Both the position numbers and the translations under genes were made by a program. From the NCBI RefSeq assembly GCF_003797765.1, contig NZ_RKMB01000005.1, positions 124,001 to 188,000 on the forward strand: DNA of 64,000 bases, written 5' to 3'. The DNA comes from Ramlibacter sp. WS9. Its GTDB lineage: Bacteria; Pseudomonadota; Gammaproteobacteria; Burkholderiales; Burkholderiaceae_C. The notes under the pieces are model-generated. The model was not told the DNA's origin. It made no database searches and saw only the letters and a list, made by a program, of their open reading frames with translations. Below are positions 22,389 through 32,356 of the stretch, one piece after another; positions within the stretch are counted from its first letter, which is position 1; the number at the start of each line of letters is the position of its first letter.

Positions 22389-23158
22389 CTGAATTCGTTC
22401 TTCCATTGTCGGATGGCCGCGAAAACCGCGACTTCATCCTCGGGTGTCGCGGCATCGAAGGCACGCGCGGCCTGGACCACGCCGGGAAGGCGCGTGCGCA
22501 GGAAGGGATTGATCAGCTTTTCCTGCGCGATGGTCGAGGGCAGGGTGGGCAGGTCTCGCTCGCGCAGTTCTTGGCAGCGCTGACTGTAATTGATCAGCTC
22601 GGCGTTGCCGGGTTCCACGGCCCGTGCAAAGTTCAGGTTGCTCAATGTGTACTCATGTGTACAGCAGACCCGCGTATCGCCGGGCAAGGCCGCGAGTTTG
22701 TCGAGCGATGACAGCATTTGCGCGGGCGTTCCCTCGAACAGCCGCCCGCATCCACCCGAAAAGAGCGTGTCCCCGCAAAAAAGCAGCGGGTGGCCGCTAA
22801 CTGGAGTGCAGTAATACGCGATGTGGCCGGACGTGTGGCCGGGCACGTCGATCACCTCGAACCGCAAACCCAGGACGGTGACGGCGTCGCGTTCCAGCAG
22901 GCGCGTCAGCGGCTCGGGAATGCGCTCGCGCGCCGGGCCGTAGACCTTGGCGCCGGTGGCATCGCGCAGCTGGTCGACGCCGCCGATGTGGTCGGGGTGG
23001 TGGTGCGTGACTAGAATCGCTTCCAGTTGCAGTCCGTCACGCTGCAGGAATTCAAGCACGGGCTGTGCGTCGCCGGGGTCCACGACCACGGCGCGGTGCC
23101 CGTCGTGCAACACCCAGAGGTAATTGTCTTGGAAGGCCGGCAGCGGGATTAACTTCAT
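22385..23158 (-). CDS. gloB: hydroxyacylglutathione hydrolase (glyoxalase II)
   Basis: A 257-residue metallo-beta-lactamase-fold enzyme that hydrolyses S-lactoylglutathione in methylglyoxal detoxification. The metal motif THHHPDHIGG is at residues 51-60, GHTSGHIAYY and FCGDTLFSGGCGRLFEGT supply further ligands, and the carboxy-terminal domain is the glyoxalase II type (TCHEY-like CCTHEYTLSNLNFA). It heads the gloB-mltD operon. Its ATG overlaps the divergent methyltransferase ATG by 2 bases; a TATAAT lies 12 bases before the start on the minus strand. Confidence 0.95.
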   Translation of the reverse strand: MKLIPLPAFQDNYLWVLHDGHRAVVVDPGDAQPVLEFLQRDGLQLEAILVTHHHPDHIGGVDQLRDATGAKVYGPARERIPEPLTRLLERDAVTVLGLRFEVIDVPGHTSGHIAYYCTPVSGHPLLFCGDTLFSGGCGRLFEGTPAQMLSSLDKLAALPGDTRVCCTHEYTLSNLNFARAVEPGNAELINYSQRCQELRERDLPTLPSTIAQEKLINPFLRTRLPGVVQAARAFDAATPEDEVAVFAAIRQWKNEFR

Positions 23159-23951
23159 GAGCGACCCGATTATAGGAATGCGCCAATGGTTCGAGACCCC
23201 GCCCGGCCGCTACCTCCTGGCGTGGGAGCGGGCCGAATTCGACCGTGCCGTGGGCGACATCTTTGGCTACCATGCCCTGCAGCTGGGCCTGCCCGAGCTC
23301 GACACGCTGCAGGCCAACCGCATGCCGCACAAGTGGCTGGCGTTGCGCGAGTCCCGTCCTGCTGATGGGCAGGGCGGGGCCAAGCCCGCGCTGATCACGG
23401 ATTTCGCCGCGCTGCCGTTCCAGGAAAACAGCCTCGATCTGGTCGTGCTGCCGCATTCGCTGGAACTCAACACCGACCCGCACGCCACACTGCGCGAGGT
23501 CGAGCGCGTTCTCGTGCCCGAAGGCAAGGTGGTGATCTGCTGCCTCAACCCGGCCAGCCTGTGGGGCCTGCGCCAGCGCCGCGCGCACCTCTACCAGCGA
23601 CTCGGATTTGGCGAGCTGTACCTGCCCGATGCCGGCGAATTCATTGGCTACTGGCGGCTGCGCGATTGGCTGCGGCTGCTGAGTTTCGAGGTCGAATCGG
23701 GCAACTTCGGTTGCTACCGGCCGGCCATGAAGGCCGAAAAATGGCTTGACCGCTGGGAATGGATGGACAGGATGGGCGCGCGCTGGTGGCCGATCTTCGG
23801 GGCCGTCTATTTCATCGTCGCAGTCAAGCGAGTGCGCGGCATCAAGCTGATCGGCCCAAAATGGAAAGCCGCGCCGGGCATCGCCACCGCGCCGGTTCCC
23901 CTGGCCAATCGCGGCCACCCCACTTACATGGAAATGGAAAAAGATTCGTGA
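23157..23951 (+). CDS. class I SAM-dependent methyltransferase
   Basis: A 264-residue protein with a methyltransferase_11-like core ([18 protein letters not shown], then [21 protein letters not shown]). The usual glycine-rich SAM loop is poorly preserved at the front ([19 protein letters not shown]), so SAM binding is inferred from the later motifs. Substrate unknown. ATG 23157 overlaps the divergent gloB start; ATG 23178 after TAGGA is an equally possible start. The stop overlaps the rnhA GTG by 4 bases. Confidence 0.8.
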   Translation: MSDPIIGMRQWFETPPGRYLLAWERAEFDRAVGDIFGYHALQLGLPELDTLQANRMPHKWLALRESRPADGQGGAKPALITDFAALPFQENSLDLVVLPHSLELNTDPHATLREVERVLVPEGKVVICCLNPASLWGLRQRRAHLYQRLGFGELYLPDAGEFIGYWRLRDWLRLLSFEVESGNFGCYRPAMKAEKWLDRWEWMDRMGARWWPIFGAVYFIVAVKRVRGIKLIGPKWKAAPGIATAPVPLANRGHPTYMEMEKDS

Positions 23952-24409
23952 ACCCAATCGTGATCTACACCGACGGCGCTTGCAAGGGCAACCCGGGGCC
24001 GGGCGGATGGGGCGCCTTGCTCCAGTCCGGCGGCACAGAAAAGGAATTGTTCGGCGGCGAGCGCGAAACCACCAACAACCGCATGGAGTTGATGGCCGTC
24101 ATCGAGGCGCTGCGTGCGCTCAAGCGTCCCTGCGCCGTGACGCTGAACGTCGACAGCCAGTACGTCCTCAAGGGCATGACCGAGTGGCTCCCGGGCTGGA
24201 AAGCCAAGGGTTGGAAAACCTCGACCAAGCAGCCGGTGAAGAACGTGGACCTGTGGCAGGCGCTCGACGAGTTGGTCAACCGCAGTGGCCACAAGATCGA
24301 ATGGCGCTGGGTGCGCGGGCACAACGGCGACGTGGGCAATGAGCGGGCCGACGTGCTGGCCAACAAGGGGGTGGACGTGGCGATGGGGCGCCTCGCGCCG
24401 CCAGTGTAA
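23948..24409 (+). CDS. rnhA: ribonuclease HI
   Basis: A 153-residue enzyme that cuts the RNA strand of RNA-DNA hybrids. The catalytic acids are visible in [18 protein letters not shown] (first Asp), [13 protein letters not shown] (Glu), [10 protein letters not shown] (Asp) and [12 protein letters not shown] (last Asp). The start is GTG 23948 in a GTGA overlap with the methyltransferase stop. In many relatives rnhA follows the same methyltransferase and faces gloB. Confidence 0.96.
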   Translation: MNPIVIYTDGACKGNPGPGGWGALLQSGGTEKELFGGERETTNNRMELMAVIEALRALKRPCAVTLNVDSQYVLKGMTEWLPGWKAKGWKTSTKQPVKNVDLWQALDELVNRSGHKIEWRWVRGHNGDVGNERADVLANKGVDVAMGRLAPPV

Positions 24410-24567
24410 AGACGGCGTAAAAGCAGGCACTGCGCCACGGCACGCGCCTCGGATCAGGGCCAACGCGCATTCCGGGGCGGCCCTTCGCTGCTACATTGGC
24501 AAGTTGGGTTTTCGCGCAACAATCAGTAACGGCTGACCCGCGCCATTTGTCAGGTCTCCTTATCTAC

Positions 24568-25899
24568 ATGGCATCCAAAGCAATCTACACCGTGGTCGCC
24601 GTTGTCGGCATCGCAGCCGCCTCCGGCCTCGCCTGGTGGTACCAGAACAAGCCCGCCGCACCCAAGACGGACGTCGTTCAGGGCGGCAGCAGGCCTGCGG
24701 CCGGAGCCGCCAGTGGCCCGGCGCGGCCACCCGCGGTGGAAGTGGCCCGCGTCGAAGTCGTCAAGCTCACCGACGACGCGCAAGCGGTCGGCAGCCTGCG
24801 GTCCCGCCAGAGCGTGGTGCTGCGGCCGGAGGTCAGTGGACGCATCACGCAGCTGAATTTTTCCGATGGTGCCCGCGTGCGGCGCGGGCAATTGCTGGTG
24901 CAGCTCGACGATCAGCTGCCGGTGGCCCAGATGCAGCAGGCGCGCGCCGAGCTGTCCATCGCACAGGCCAACCACAAGCGCAACCAGGATCTGGTGGCGC
25001 AAGGCTTCATCAGCCAGCGTTCGGTCGACGAAAGCTCGGCCAACCTCCAGGTGGCGCAGGCCAAGCTGGAACTCGCGCGGGCCACCGCGGCGCGGCTGCG
25101 CATCGTGGCGCCTTTCGACGGCATCGCCGGCATCCGCAACATCAGCGTAGGCGACTATTTGAAAGACGGCGCCGACATCGTCAACATCGAGGACATGGAC
25201 GCGATCTTCGTGGATTTCCGGCTGCCCGAGCGCTTCCAGACCAAGGTCCAGCGCGGCCAGACGGCGCTGGTCGATCTGGACGCGCTGCCGGGCCGCAAAT
25301 ACAACGCGATCGTGCAGGCCATCGACCCGCTGGTCGACGCCAACGGCCGCTCGGTGGGCATCCGCGCCTGCATCGACAACCGCACGCTGCAGCTGCGCCC
25401 CGGGATGTTCGCCCGCATCACGGCCGTGTTCGGCGAGCGCGACAACGCGAAGGTCATTCCCGAAGAGGCAATCGTGCCGCAGGCGGGCCGCCAGTTCGTC
25501 ATCAAGCTGGTGGATGGCCCGGACCAGGACACCAAGATCGCCCAGCGTGTCGAGGTGAAGGTCGGCATCCGCCGGCCCGGCCGTGTCGAGATCATCGACG
25601 GCCTGCAGCCCGGCGACGTGGTGGTCACGGCCGGCCAGCAAAGGGTGCAGAAGGACGGCATGCCTGTGCGCGTGCTCGACCTCAATCGACCGGCGGGTGG
25701 TGCGCCCGCGGCCAACAATACCGCCGGTTCGGCCCCCGCGGTCGCGCGACCGGCCAGCGCCCCGGCGGCTGCGTCTTCGGCGGCTGTCGCCGCTGGCCCG
25801 GGAATTCCGGCGCGGCTGCCTGCTCCAAGGCTGGATGGGCCCAATCCCTGCACGGTGGCCCTGAGCGGTGCCGGCCGTCCGGCCGCCGCGACCCGCTAG
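24568..25899 (+). CDS. RND efflux pump periplasmic adaptor (membrane fusion) subunit
   Basis: A 443-residue adaptor that bridges an inner membrane RND pump to an outer membrane channel. An amino-terminal membrane anchor (IYTVVAVVGIAAASGLAWWY) is followed by the lipoyl and hairpin segments (SGRITQLNFSDGARVRRGQL; AELSIAQANHKRNQDLVAQG) and a beta-barrel part (GMFARITAVFGERDNAKVIP). The carboxy end is a long alanine/proline-rich tail, longer than usual. ATG 24568 fits the anchor. The pump gene follows after 22 bases; no outer membrane channel gene is in the window. Confidence 0.93.
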   Translation: MASKAIYTVVAVVGIAAASGLAWWYQNKPAAPKTDVVQGGSRPAAGAASGPARPPAVEVARVEVVKLTDDAQAVGSLRSRQSVVLRPEVSGRITQLNFSDGARVRRGQLLVQLDDQLPVAQMQQARAELSIAQANHKRNQDLVAQGFISQRSVDESSANLQVAQAKLELARATAARLRIVAPFDGIAGIRNISVGDYLKDGADIVNIEDMDAIFVDFRLPERFQTKVQRGQTALVDLDALPGRKYNAIVQAIDPLVDANGRSVGIRACIDNRTLQLRPGMFARITAVFGERDNAKVIPEEAIVPQAGRQFVIKLVDGPDQDTKIAQRVEVKVGIRRPGRVEIIDGLQPGDVVVTAGQQRVQKDGMPVRVLDLNRPAGGAPAANNTAGSAPAVARPASAPAAASSAAVAAGPGIPARLPAPRLDGPNPCTVALSGAGRPAAATR

Positions 25900-25921
25900 G
25901 CGCGGTGCGACTGGAGAATCG

Positions 25922-28900
25922 ATGCAACTGCCTGAAATAGCGATCCGCCGGCCGGTGTTCGCCACCGTGCTGTCGCTGCTGGTGCTGCTGATCGGCATGG
26001 TGAGCTTCAACCGGCTTTCCGTGCGCGAATACCCGAAGATCGACGAGCCCGTCGTGACGGTGAGCGTGCGGTACCCGGGCGCTTCGGCCGAGGTGATCGA
26101 GACGCAGGTCACCAAGCCGTTGGAAGACTCCATCGCCGGCATCGACGCGGTCGACGTGATCACATCGATCAGCCGGGCCGAGCAGAGCCAGATCTCCGTC
26201 AAGTTCCGCCTGGAGAAGGACGCTGACGCGGCCGCCGCCGAAGTGCGGGACCGCACTTCGCGCGTACGCAACCGCTTGCCCCAGGCCATCGACGAACCGG
26301 TCATCGCCAAGGTCGAGGCCGACGCTTTCCCGGTAATCTGGCTGGCCTTCACCAGCGACACCCTCAATCCGCTGCAGATCAACGACCTGGTCAACCGCAT
26401 CGTCAAGTCGCGCCTGCAGACAGTGACCGGCGTGGCCGATGTGCGCATCTTCGGCGAGCGCAAGTACGCCATGCGCGTCTGGCTCGACCCGGACAAGCTG
26501 GCCGGCTTTCGCCTGACCACGCAGGACGTGGAAGATGCGATCCGCCGCAGCAATCTGGAGCTGCCGGCCGGCCGCATCGAATCACAGCAGCGTGAGTTCA
26601 GCGTGACGTCGCAGACCGACCTGGTGCGACCCGCGCAGTTCGCCGAGATCGTCATCAAGAACGTCAACGGCTTCCCGGTCAAGGTGCGCGACGTGGCGCG
26701 GGTGCAGGAAGGCGCGGCCGACGAGCGCAGCTCGGTGCGCTTGAACGGCCGGCAGGCGATCTCGGCCGGCGTCATCCGTCAGGCCACCGCCAACCCACTG
26801 ACGCTGTCGCAGGGCGTGCGCGAGATGCTGCCCAAGCTCAAGGCCGACTTGCCGCCGGACGTGAACATCGAGATCGCCAACGACAACTCGCTTTTCATCG
26901 ACCGCTCGGTGAAGAACGTGTTCCGCACCATCATCGAAGCTATCGTGCTGGTTGCGTTGGTGATCTTCGTTTTCCTGCGGACGGTGCGCGCCTCCATCAT
27001 CCCCATCGTCACCATTCCCGTCAGCCTGATCGGCACGTTCGCGCTGATGGCGCTGTTCGGCTTCACCATCAACACGCTCACGCTGCTGGCCCTGGTGCTG
27101 GCCATCGGCCTGGTGGTGGACGACGCCATCGTGATGCTGGAGAACATCTTCCGCCACATCGAGGAAGGGCTGGACCCGTTCTCGGCGTCGATCAAGGGCG
27201 CGCGGGAAATCGGCTTTGCCGTGATCACGATGACTTTGACGCTGGTGGCGGTGTATGCGCCGCTGGCTTTCACGCCGGGCCGCACCGGGCGGCTGTTCGT
27301 GGAGTTCGCGCTGGCGCTGGCCGGGGCGGTGCTGGTGTCGGGCTTCGTGGCCCTGACGCTGACGCCGATGATGTGTTCGAAGCTGCTCAAGCACAACCCC
27401 AACCCCACATGGTTCGACAGCCACATGGAGCGTTGGCTCACGGCGCTGGGCGATGGCTATGCGCGGTTGCTGCGGTGGGTGCTGCTGACGCGCTGGCAGC
27501 CGCAGCCGGGCCGCCCGGCTTTCATGGGCACGTTGCTGCAGGCGCGTTGGCTGGTCATCGGCGTCATGCTGCTGAGCGCGCTGGGCATCGCGGTGGTGTG
27601 GCCAACCATGAAGCAGGAGCTTTCACCGCTGGAAGACCGGGGTACGATCCTGGCCACGGTGAACGCGCCGGACGGCTCGACCCTGGAATACACGAACCGC
27701 TACGCCCGCGAATTGGAGAAGATCGGCCAGGCCTATCCGGAGTTCGACCGCATCTTCGCCAACGTCGGCAACCCCACGGTGTCGCAGGCCAGCGTGGTGT
27801 ACCGCACGGTGGACTGGGAAGACCGCAAGCGCACCACGCTGGACCTCGCGCGCGAGATGGGCCCGAAGTTCAACCTGCTGCCGGGCGTCAACGCCTTCCC
27901 GATCACGCCGCCGTCCCTCGGTCAGGGTTTTCGCGAGCGGCCGCTGAACTTCGTCATCCAGACGTCCGACAGCTACGAGAACCTGAACCGCGTGGTGCGC
28001 CAGATGCTCGACGAGATCGCGAAGAATCCCGGCATCGTCTCGCCCGACGTCGACCTGCGCCTGAACAAGCCCGAGCTGCGCATCGAGGTGGACCGCGCCA
28101 AGGCGGCCGACATGGGTGTCAGCGTCGAAGTGGTCGCCAAGGCGCTCGAGACCATGCTGGGCGGGCGGCAAGTCACCCGCTACAAGCGTGACGCCGAACA
28201 GTACGACGTGATCGTGCAGACCGAGGCGCGCGGCCGCACGACGCCGGAGGACATCGACAGCATCAACGTGCGTGGGCGCGGCGAAACGATGGTGCCGCTC
28301 TCCGCGCTGGTGAAGGTGAAGGAAAGCGTGAGCCCGCGCGAGCTGAACCACTTCGGCCAACGCCGATCGGTGTCGATCACCGCCAACCTGGCGCCGGAGT
28401 ACTCGTTGGGCCAGGCCTTGACGTTCATGGACCAGACGGCGGCCAAGGTGCTCAAGCCCGGCTACACCACCGAGCTGAACGGAACCTCGCGCGAGTTCAA
28501 GTCGTCGCAAGGCGCGCTGGCCATCGTGTTCGTGCTGGCGCTGCTGTTCATCTTCCTGGTGTTGGCGGCGCAGTTCGAGAGCTTTGTCGATCCGTTCGTC
28601 ATCATGCTGTCGGTGCCGCTGTCGATGATCGGCGCGTTGCTGGCACTGAAGTGGTCGGGCGGGTCGCTCAACGTCTATTCGCAGATCGGCCTCATCACGC
28701 TGGTCGGCCTCATCACCAAGCACGGCATCCTGATCGTGGAGTTCGCGAACCAGCTGCGCGAGCAGGGGCTTGATCTGGTCGACGCCATCGTCAAGGCCGC
28801 GTCGCAACGCCTGCGGCCGATCTTGATGACCACGGGCGCGATGGTGCTGGGCGCGCTGCCCCTTGCCACCGCCACCGGCGCCGGCGCCGAGAGCCGCATC

Positions 28901-29068
28901 CAGATCGGCTGGGTCATCGTCGGCGGCATGTCGTTGGGCACGCTGCTCACGGTGTTCGTGGTGCCGACCATGTACATGCTGTTCGCGCGGCACAAGGTGC
29001 CGGGCGCCAACAAGGCAGAGACCGACGATGAGATTCACCCGCATACCGGCGAGTTGGTCGCGAAGTAG
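25922..29068 (+). CDS. RND efflux pump permease subunit (AcrB/MexF-like)
   Basis: A 1048-residue proton-driven exporter of normal length with twelve expected membrane helices. MQLPEIAIRRPVFATVLSLL is a typical start; the proton-relay aspartates are in the helix LALVLAIGLVVDDAIVMLEN, and LITKHGILIVEFANQLREQG is the conserved second-half segment. It sits 22 bases behind its adaptor. The substrates, likely hydrophobic drugs or metabolites, cannot be read from the sequence. Confidence 0.95.
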   Translation: MQLPEIAIRRPVFATVLSLLVLLIGMVSFNRLSVREYPKIDEPVVTVSVRYPGASAEVIETQVTKPLEDSIAGIDAVDVITSISRAEQSQISVKFRLEKDADAAAAEVRDRTSRVRNRLPQAIDEPVIAKVEADAFPVIWLAFTSDTLNPLQINDLVNRIVKSRLQTVTGVADVRIFGERKYAMRVWLDPDKLAGFRLTTQDVEDAIRRSNLELPAGRIESQQREFSVTSQTDLVRPAQFAEIVIKNVNGFPVKVRDVARVQEGAADERSSVRLNGRQAISAGVIRQATANPLTLSQGVREMLPKLKADLPPDVNIEIANDNSLFIDRSVKNVFRTIIEAIVLVALVIFVFLRTVRASIIPIVTIPVSLIGTFALMALFGFTINTLTLLALVLAIGLVVDDAIVMLENIFRHIEEGLDPFSASIKGAREIGFAVITMTLTLVAVYAPLAFTPGRTGRLFVEFALALAGAVLVSGFVALTLTPMMCSKLLKHNPNPTWFDSHMERWLTALGDGYARLLRWVLLTRWQPQPGRPAFMGTLLQARWLVIGVMLLSALGIAVVWPTMKQELSPLEDRGTILATVNAPDGSTLEYTNRYARELEKIGQAYPEFDRIFANVGNPTVSQASVVYRTVDWEDRKRTTLDLAREMGPKFNLLPGVNAFPITPPSLGQGFRERPLNFVIQTSDSYENLNRVVRQMLDEIAKNPGIVSPDVDLRLNKPELRIEVDRAKAADMGVSVEVVAKALETMLGGRQVTRYKRDAEQYDVIVQTEARGRTTPEDIDSINVRGRGETMVPLSALVKVKESVSPRELNHFGQRRSVSITANLAPEYSLGQALTFMDQTAAKVLKPGYTTELNGTSREFKSSQGALAIVFVLALLFIFLVLAAQFESFVDPFVIMLSVPLSMIGALLALKWSGGSLNVYSQIGLITLVGLITKHGILIVEFANQLREQGLDLVDAIVKAASQRLRPILMTTGAMVLGALPLATATGAGAESRIQIGWVIVGGMSLGTLLTVFVVPTMYMLFARHKVPGANKAETDDEIHPHTGELVAK

Positions 29069-29116
29069 CCCCGGCTTTCATGGCGCACTCGTCAAGTCCG
29101 GGATGACGATTCAAAC

Positions 29117-29386
29117 ATGCCCACCGTCGAGTTCGCTCCGGCACTGACGCGCCACGTTCCCTGCCCGCCGCAAAGCGTCGCGGCAACCACCCTGCGCGCC
29201 GCCCTCGACAGCGCCTTGCTCGCTGCACCGGCCCTGCGAAGCTACGTGCTTGACGAACAGGGGGCCGTGCGCAAACATGTGGCCGTCTTCGTCAACGCGC
29301 GGATGATCGCCAGCCGTTCCCAGCTGGACATTCCCCTGGCCGCGCAAGACAAGGTGATGGTGATCCAGGCCCTGACCGGAGGTTGA
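29117..29386 (+). CDS. MoaD/ThiS-like ubiquitin-fold sulfur carrier protein
   Basis: An 89-residue protein ending in Gly-Gly (VMVIQALTGG), the thiocarboxylate-forming tail of MoaD/ThiS proteins, with a beta-grasp pattern (TLRAALDSALLA, KHVAVFVNARMI). It might donate sulfur for molybdopterin, thiamine or another cofactor. It is 1 base upstream of the BNR-repeat gene and close to, but convergent with, moeA-mobA-moaA, so its job is not settled by context. Confidence 0.85.
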   Translation: MPTVEFAPALTRHVPCPPQSVAATTLRAALDSALLAAPALRSYVLDEQGAVRKHVAVFVNARMIASRSQLDIPLAAQDKVMVIQALTGG

Positions 29387-29387
29387 G

Positions 29388-30473
29388 ATGCAGACACTGT
29401 GGGTTGGCACGCGCAAGGGCCTTTTCAGAGTGCGCCAGGACGACGCAGGCTGGCACATCGGGGCGCCGAGCTTTCCGGGCGAACCGGTCAGCCAGTTTGC
29501 CGCCAGCCCGCACGATGGCGCGTGCTACGCGGCGCTGCGGCTCGGCCACTTTGGCGTGAAGCTCTGGAAGAGCGTGGACGGTGGAAGCGAGTGGAAGGAG
29601 ATCGCGGCACCGGCCTTTCCGCCCAAGCCCACCGAAGGGCCGTGGAAAGACGACGAGACGCCGTGGACCGTCGACCAGGTGTGGGCGCTGGAAGCGGCGC
29701 CCGATGGGCGCCTGTGGGCGGGGTGCCTGCCTGCGGGCTTGTTCAGCTCGCGCGACGGCGGCGCCAGCTGGCAGCTGGTCAGCAGCCTGTGGGAGCGGCC
29801 CGAACGCAGGGAATGGTTCGGCGGCGGCTACGACTGGGCGGGCATCCATTCCGTCCTGGTCGATCCCCGCGATGCGAACCACGTGACCGTCGCGATCTCA
29901 TGCGGCGGCGTCTGGCAAAGCCGTGACGGCGGCGCGAGCTGGACCAATACCTCCGCGGGCATGGTGGCGGACTTCATGCCGCCCGAGCGCCGTGAAGACC
30001 CGAACATCCAGGACGCGCATCGCGTGGTGCAGTGCATGGCAAATCCCGACGTGCTGTGGTGCCAGCACCATGGCGGCATCTTCCGGTCGGCCAACGGCGG
30101 GCTGAAGTGGGACGCGATCGCCGATCCGCGGCCCAGCGGCTTCGGCTTCGCGGTGGCCGCGCATCCGCTCGATGCGCAACGCGCCTGGTTCGTCCCCGCG
30201 CACTCGGACGCACAGCGCGTGGCTCCTGGCGGCCGCATGGTCGTCACCCAAACCCGTGACGGCGGTGCCACGTTCTCCGTTCACGGCGATGGGCTGCCGC
30301 AACAGGATGCCTACCACCTGGTCTATCGCCATTCGCTGGCTGTGAGCAGGGACGGCCGCACGCTGGCAATGGGCTCGACGACCGGCGGCCTGTGGGTGAG
30401 CGACGACGCGGGCGACACATGGCAGTGCCTGTCGCGCGACCTGCCGCCGATCGCGGTGGTGCGCCTCGATTGA
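29388..30473 (+). CDS. BNR/sialidase-type beta-propeller protein
   Basis: A 361-residue protein made of BNR-like repeats: SVDGGSEWKE, SRDGGASWQL, SRDGGASWTN, SANGGLKWDA, TRDGGATFSV and SDDAGDTWQC, each an Asp-box loop of a beta-propeller. No signal peptide is present, so it is probably cytoplasmic; sialidase catalytic residues are not evident. ATG 29388 follows the MoaD-like stop by 1 base, so the two genes are surely cotranscribed. The function of such pairs is unknown to me. Confidence 0.8.
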   Translation: MQTLWVGTRKGLFRVRQDDAGWHIGAPSFPGEPVSQFAASPHDGACYAALRLGHFGVKLWKSVDGGSEWKEIAAPAFPPKPTEGPWKDDETPWTVDQVWALEAAPDGRLWAGCLPAGLFSSRDGGASWQLVSSLWERPERREWFGGGYDWAGIHSVLVDPRDANHVTVAISCGGVWQSRDGGASWTNTSAGMVADFMPPERREDPNIQDAHRVVQCMANPDVLWCQHHGGIFRSANGGLKWDAIADPRPSGFGFAVAAHPLDAQRAWFVPAHSDAQRVAPGGRMVVTQTRDGGATFSVHGDGLPQQDAYHLVYRHSLAVSRDGRTLAMGSTTGGLWVSDDAGDTWQCLSRDLPPIAVVRLD

Positions 30474-30476
30474 TCG

Positions 30477-31745
30477 CTAGATCGCGCCCTCGAACATCAT
30501 CACATCCACCTCGTCGCCCGGCGCGACGTTGCCCTGCGCGTGGTGCAGCACGATCAGGCCGTTGGCCTGCACCATGGAACTGAGCACGCCGGACCCCTGG
30601 TTGCCGGTGATTCTCACACTCAAAGACCCATCGTCCGCCCGGCTCACGATGCCGCGCTGGTATTCGGTGCGGCCCGCTTTCTTGCGGATCGGCTCGGCGC
30701 TGCGCGCCTTGAGCAGGGGTGGGGCGGCTTCGGTGCTGCCCATCATGCGCAACAGGGCAGGGCGCACGAACGCCAGGAAGGTCACCATCACCGCCACCGG
30801 GTTGCCCGGCAGGCCGAACAGCACGGCTTCGCCAATGCGCCCCACGGCCATGGGCCGCCCCGGCCGCATCGCGATCTTCCAGAAGGCGACGTCGCCCAGC
30901 TTCTTCATCATGGCTTTGGTGTAGTCGGCTTCGCCCACGCTGACGCCGCCGCTCGTGATGATGGCGTCGGCTCGCGCCGCGGCGGCGCGAAAGGCGGCTT
31001 CCAGCGAGGCAGGGTCGTCGCGCACGACGCCCATGTCGATGACTTCGCAGCCCAGGCGCGTGAGCAGGCCAAACACGGTGTAGCGATTGCTGTCGTACAC
31101 GGCGCCTTCGCGCGGCGCTTCGCCCAGGCTCAGGATCTCATCGCCCGTCGAAAAATAGGCCACACGCAGCCGGCGATACACGGGGATGGTTTGCAGGCCC
31201 AGGCTCGCCAGCAGCCCGCACGCCGCGGGCCCCAGGCGGGTGCCTTGCGCCAACGCGGGCCGGCCCTCGTGCAGGTCCTCGCCTTTGTGGCGGCGGTTGT
31301 CGCCGGGCTGGAGAATGTCTGGCGGAATGACGATGCGGTTCTCACCATCCGCTTTCGTGAATTCCTGCGGTACCACCGTGTCGAGTCCGGCCGGCATGAT
31401 CGCGCCCGTCATGATCTTCACGCATTGCCCCGGCGCGACGCTGCCCTGCCAGGCCTTGCCCGCCAGCGCCGTGCCCACCACTTGCAGCGTGAGCGGTCGC
31501 CCGGCTTGCAACTGCGCGCCATCGAAGGCGAAGCCGTCCATCGCCGAGTTGTCGTGCGGTGGCACGCTCACGGGCGAGATGATGTCCTGGGCAGTCACGC
31601 GGCCCAGCGTGTCGAAGATGCCCGCTTGCTCGATGGCGGTGACGGGCTCCACCAGCCTGGCAAGGAAATCGTTGACGGCGGCAGCGCTCAAGGCCTGCGG
31701 GTCATAACCCTGCAGTTGCGAAGCGATCTCGTCCAGCGTCTTCAT
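30477..31745 (-). CDS. moeA: molybdopterin molybdotransferase
   Basis: A 422-residue enzyme that inserts molybdate into molybdopterin-AMP. Recognisable segments are [17 protein letters not shown] near residues 58-74, [40 protein letters not shown] and the MPT-binding [13 protein letters not shown]; the fold ends with the MoeA domain IV ([18 protein letters not shown]). The start overlaps the mobA stop as ATGA. Part of the minus-strand moaA-mobA-moeA operon. Confidence 0.96.
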   Translation of the reverse strand: MKTLDEIASQLQGYDPQALSAAAVNDFLARLVEPVTAIEQAGIFDTLGRVTAQDIISPVSVPPHDNSAMDGFAFDGAQLQAGRPLTLQVVGTALAGKAWQGSVAPGQCVKIMTGAIMPAGLDTVVPQEFTKADGENRIVIPPDILQPGDNRRHKGEDLHEGRPALAQGTRLGPAACGLLASLGLQTIPVYRRLRVAYFSTGDEILSLGEAPREGAVYDSNRYTVFGLLTRLGCEVIDMGVVRDDPASLEAAFRAAAARADAIITSGGVSVGEADYTKAMMKKLGDVAFWKIAMRPGRPMAVGRIGEAVLFGLPGNPVAVMVTFLAFVRPALLRMMGSTEAAPPLLKARSAEPIRKKAGRTEYQRGIVSRADDGSLSVRITGNQGSGVLSSMVQANGLIVLHHAQGNVAPGDEVDVMMFEGAI

Positions 31746-32356
31746 CGGCCCTGTTCGAGTTGGTGCAGCTCGGCGAGCGTGTTGGCATTGAAGAAAGCCT
31801 GTGCGCCGTCGCCCGGCAAGTCGAAGGGGACGATGGCCGTTTTGTGCTGGCCCGTCCACGCGTCGATCTTGCGCCCGCCGCCCTGGGTGAAGCGCACCAG
31901 GCTCTCCAGCAGCTCCAGGCGCAGCAGGCAGAACACGGGCTGCGTGCGGATCTGGCCGTCTTCTTCTCGCGCGGCGGCCATTGCAATTTCGGCATCCTGC
32001 TCGTGCGCCGCCTGGGCGAGGCGCGCGACCAGGTCGTCCGGGAACAGCGGCGTGTCGCATGGCACGGTGACGAGCCATGGCGTTTCGCAGCGCTCCAGCG
32101 CGGTGAGGAAGCCTGCCAGGGGGCCGGCATAGTCGGACAGCACGTCCGGCCAGACCGGCACGCCGAAGCTCTCGTAGGCGCCCAGGTTGCGGTTGGCGTT
32201 GATCATCGCCTCGCCGACCTGGGGCGACAGGCGCATCAGCGTGTGCAGCGCAAGCGGCATGCCGTTGAAATTCTGCAGGCCCTTGTCGACCCCGCCCATG
32301 CGCGAGCCGCGGCCGCCGGCCAGGATCACTCCCGTAATGTCAGACACTGCTATCAC
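31742..32356 (-). CDS. mobA: molybdenum cofactor guanylyltransferase
   Basis: A 204-residue enzyme that adds GMP to the molybdenum cofactor. The nucleotide-binding start [20 protein letters not shown] and the later [16 protein letters not shown] are the family hallmarks. The GTG start at 32356 directly follows the moaA stop (TGAGTG); a second GTG 9 bases on is an alternative. The stop overlaps the moeA start. Confidence 0.94.
   Translation of the reverse strand: MIAVSDITGVILAGGRGSRMGGVDKGLQNFNGMPLALHTLMRLSPQVGEAMINANRNLGAYESFGVPVWPDVLSDYAGPLAGFLTALERCETPWLVTVPCDTPLFPDDLVARLAQAAHEQDAEIAMAAAREEDGQIRTQPVFCLLRLELLESLVRFTQGGGRKIDAWTGQHKTAIVPFDLPGDGAQAFFNANTLAELHQLEQGR

Noticed and set aside
24550-26775. 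741-codon minus-strand frame opposite the efflux adaptor and pump genes
   Set aside because: Antisense to two well-identified genes; no ribosome binding site or domain.
30477-32078. A 533-codon version of moeA starting inside mobA
   Set aside because: The added front is a shifted-frame reading of mobA; ATG 31745 overlaps the mobA stop and begins the MoeA fold.
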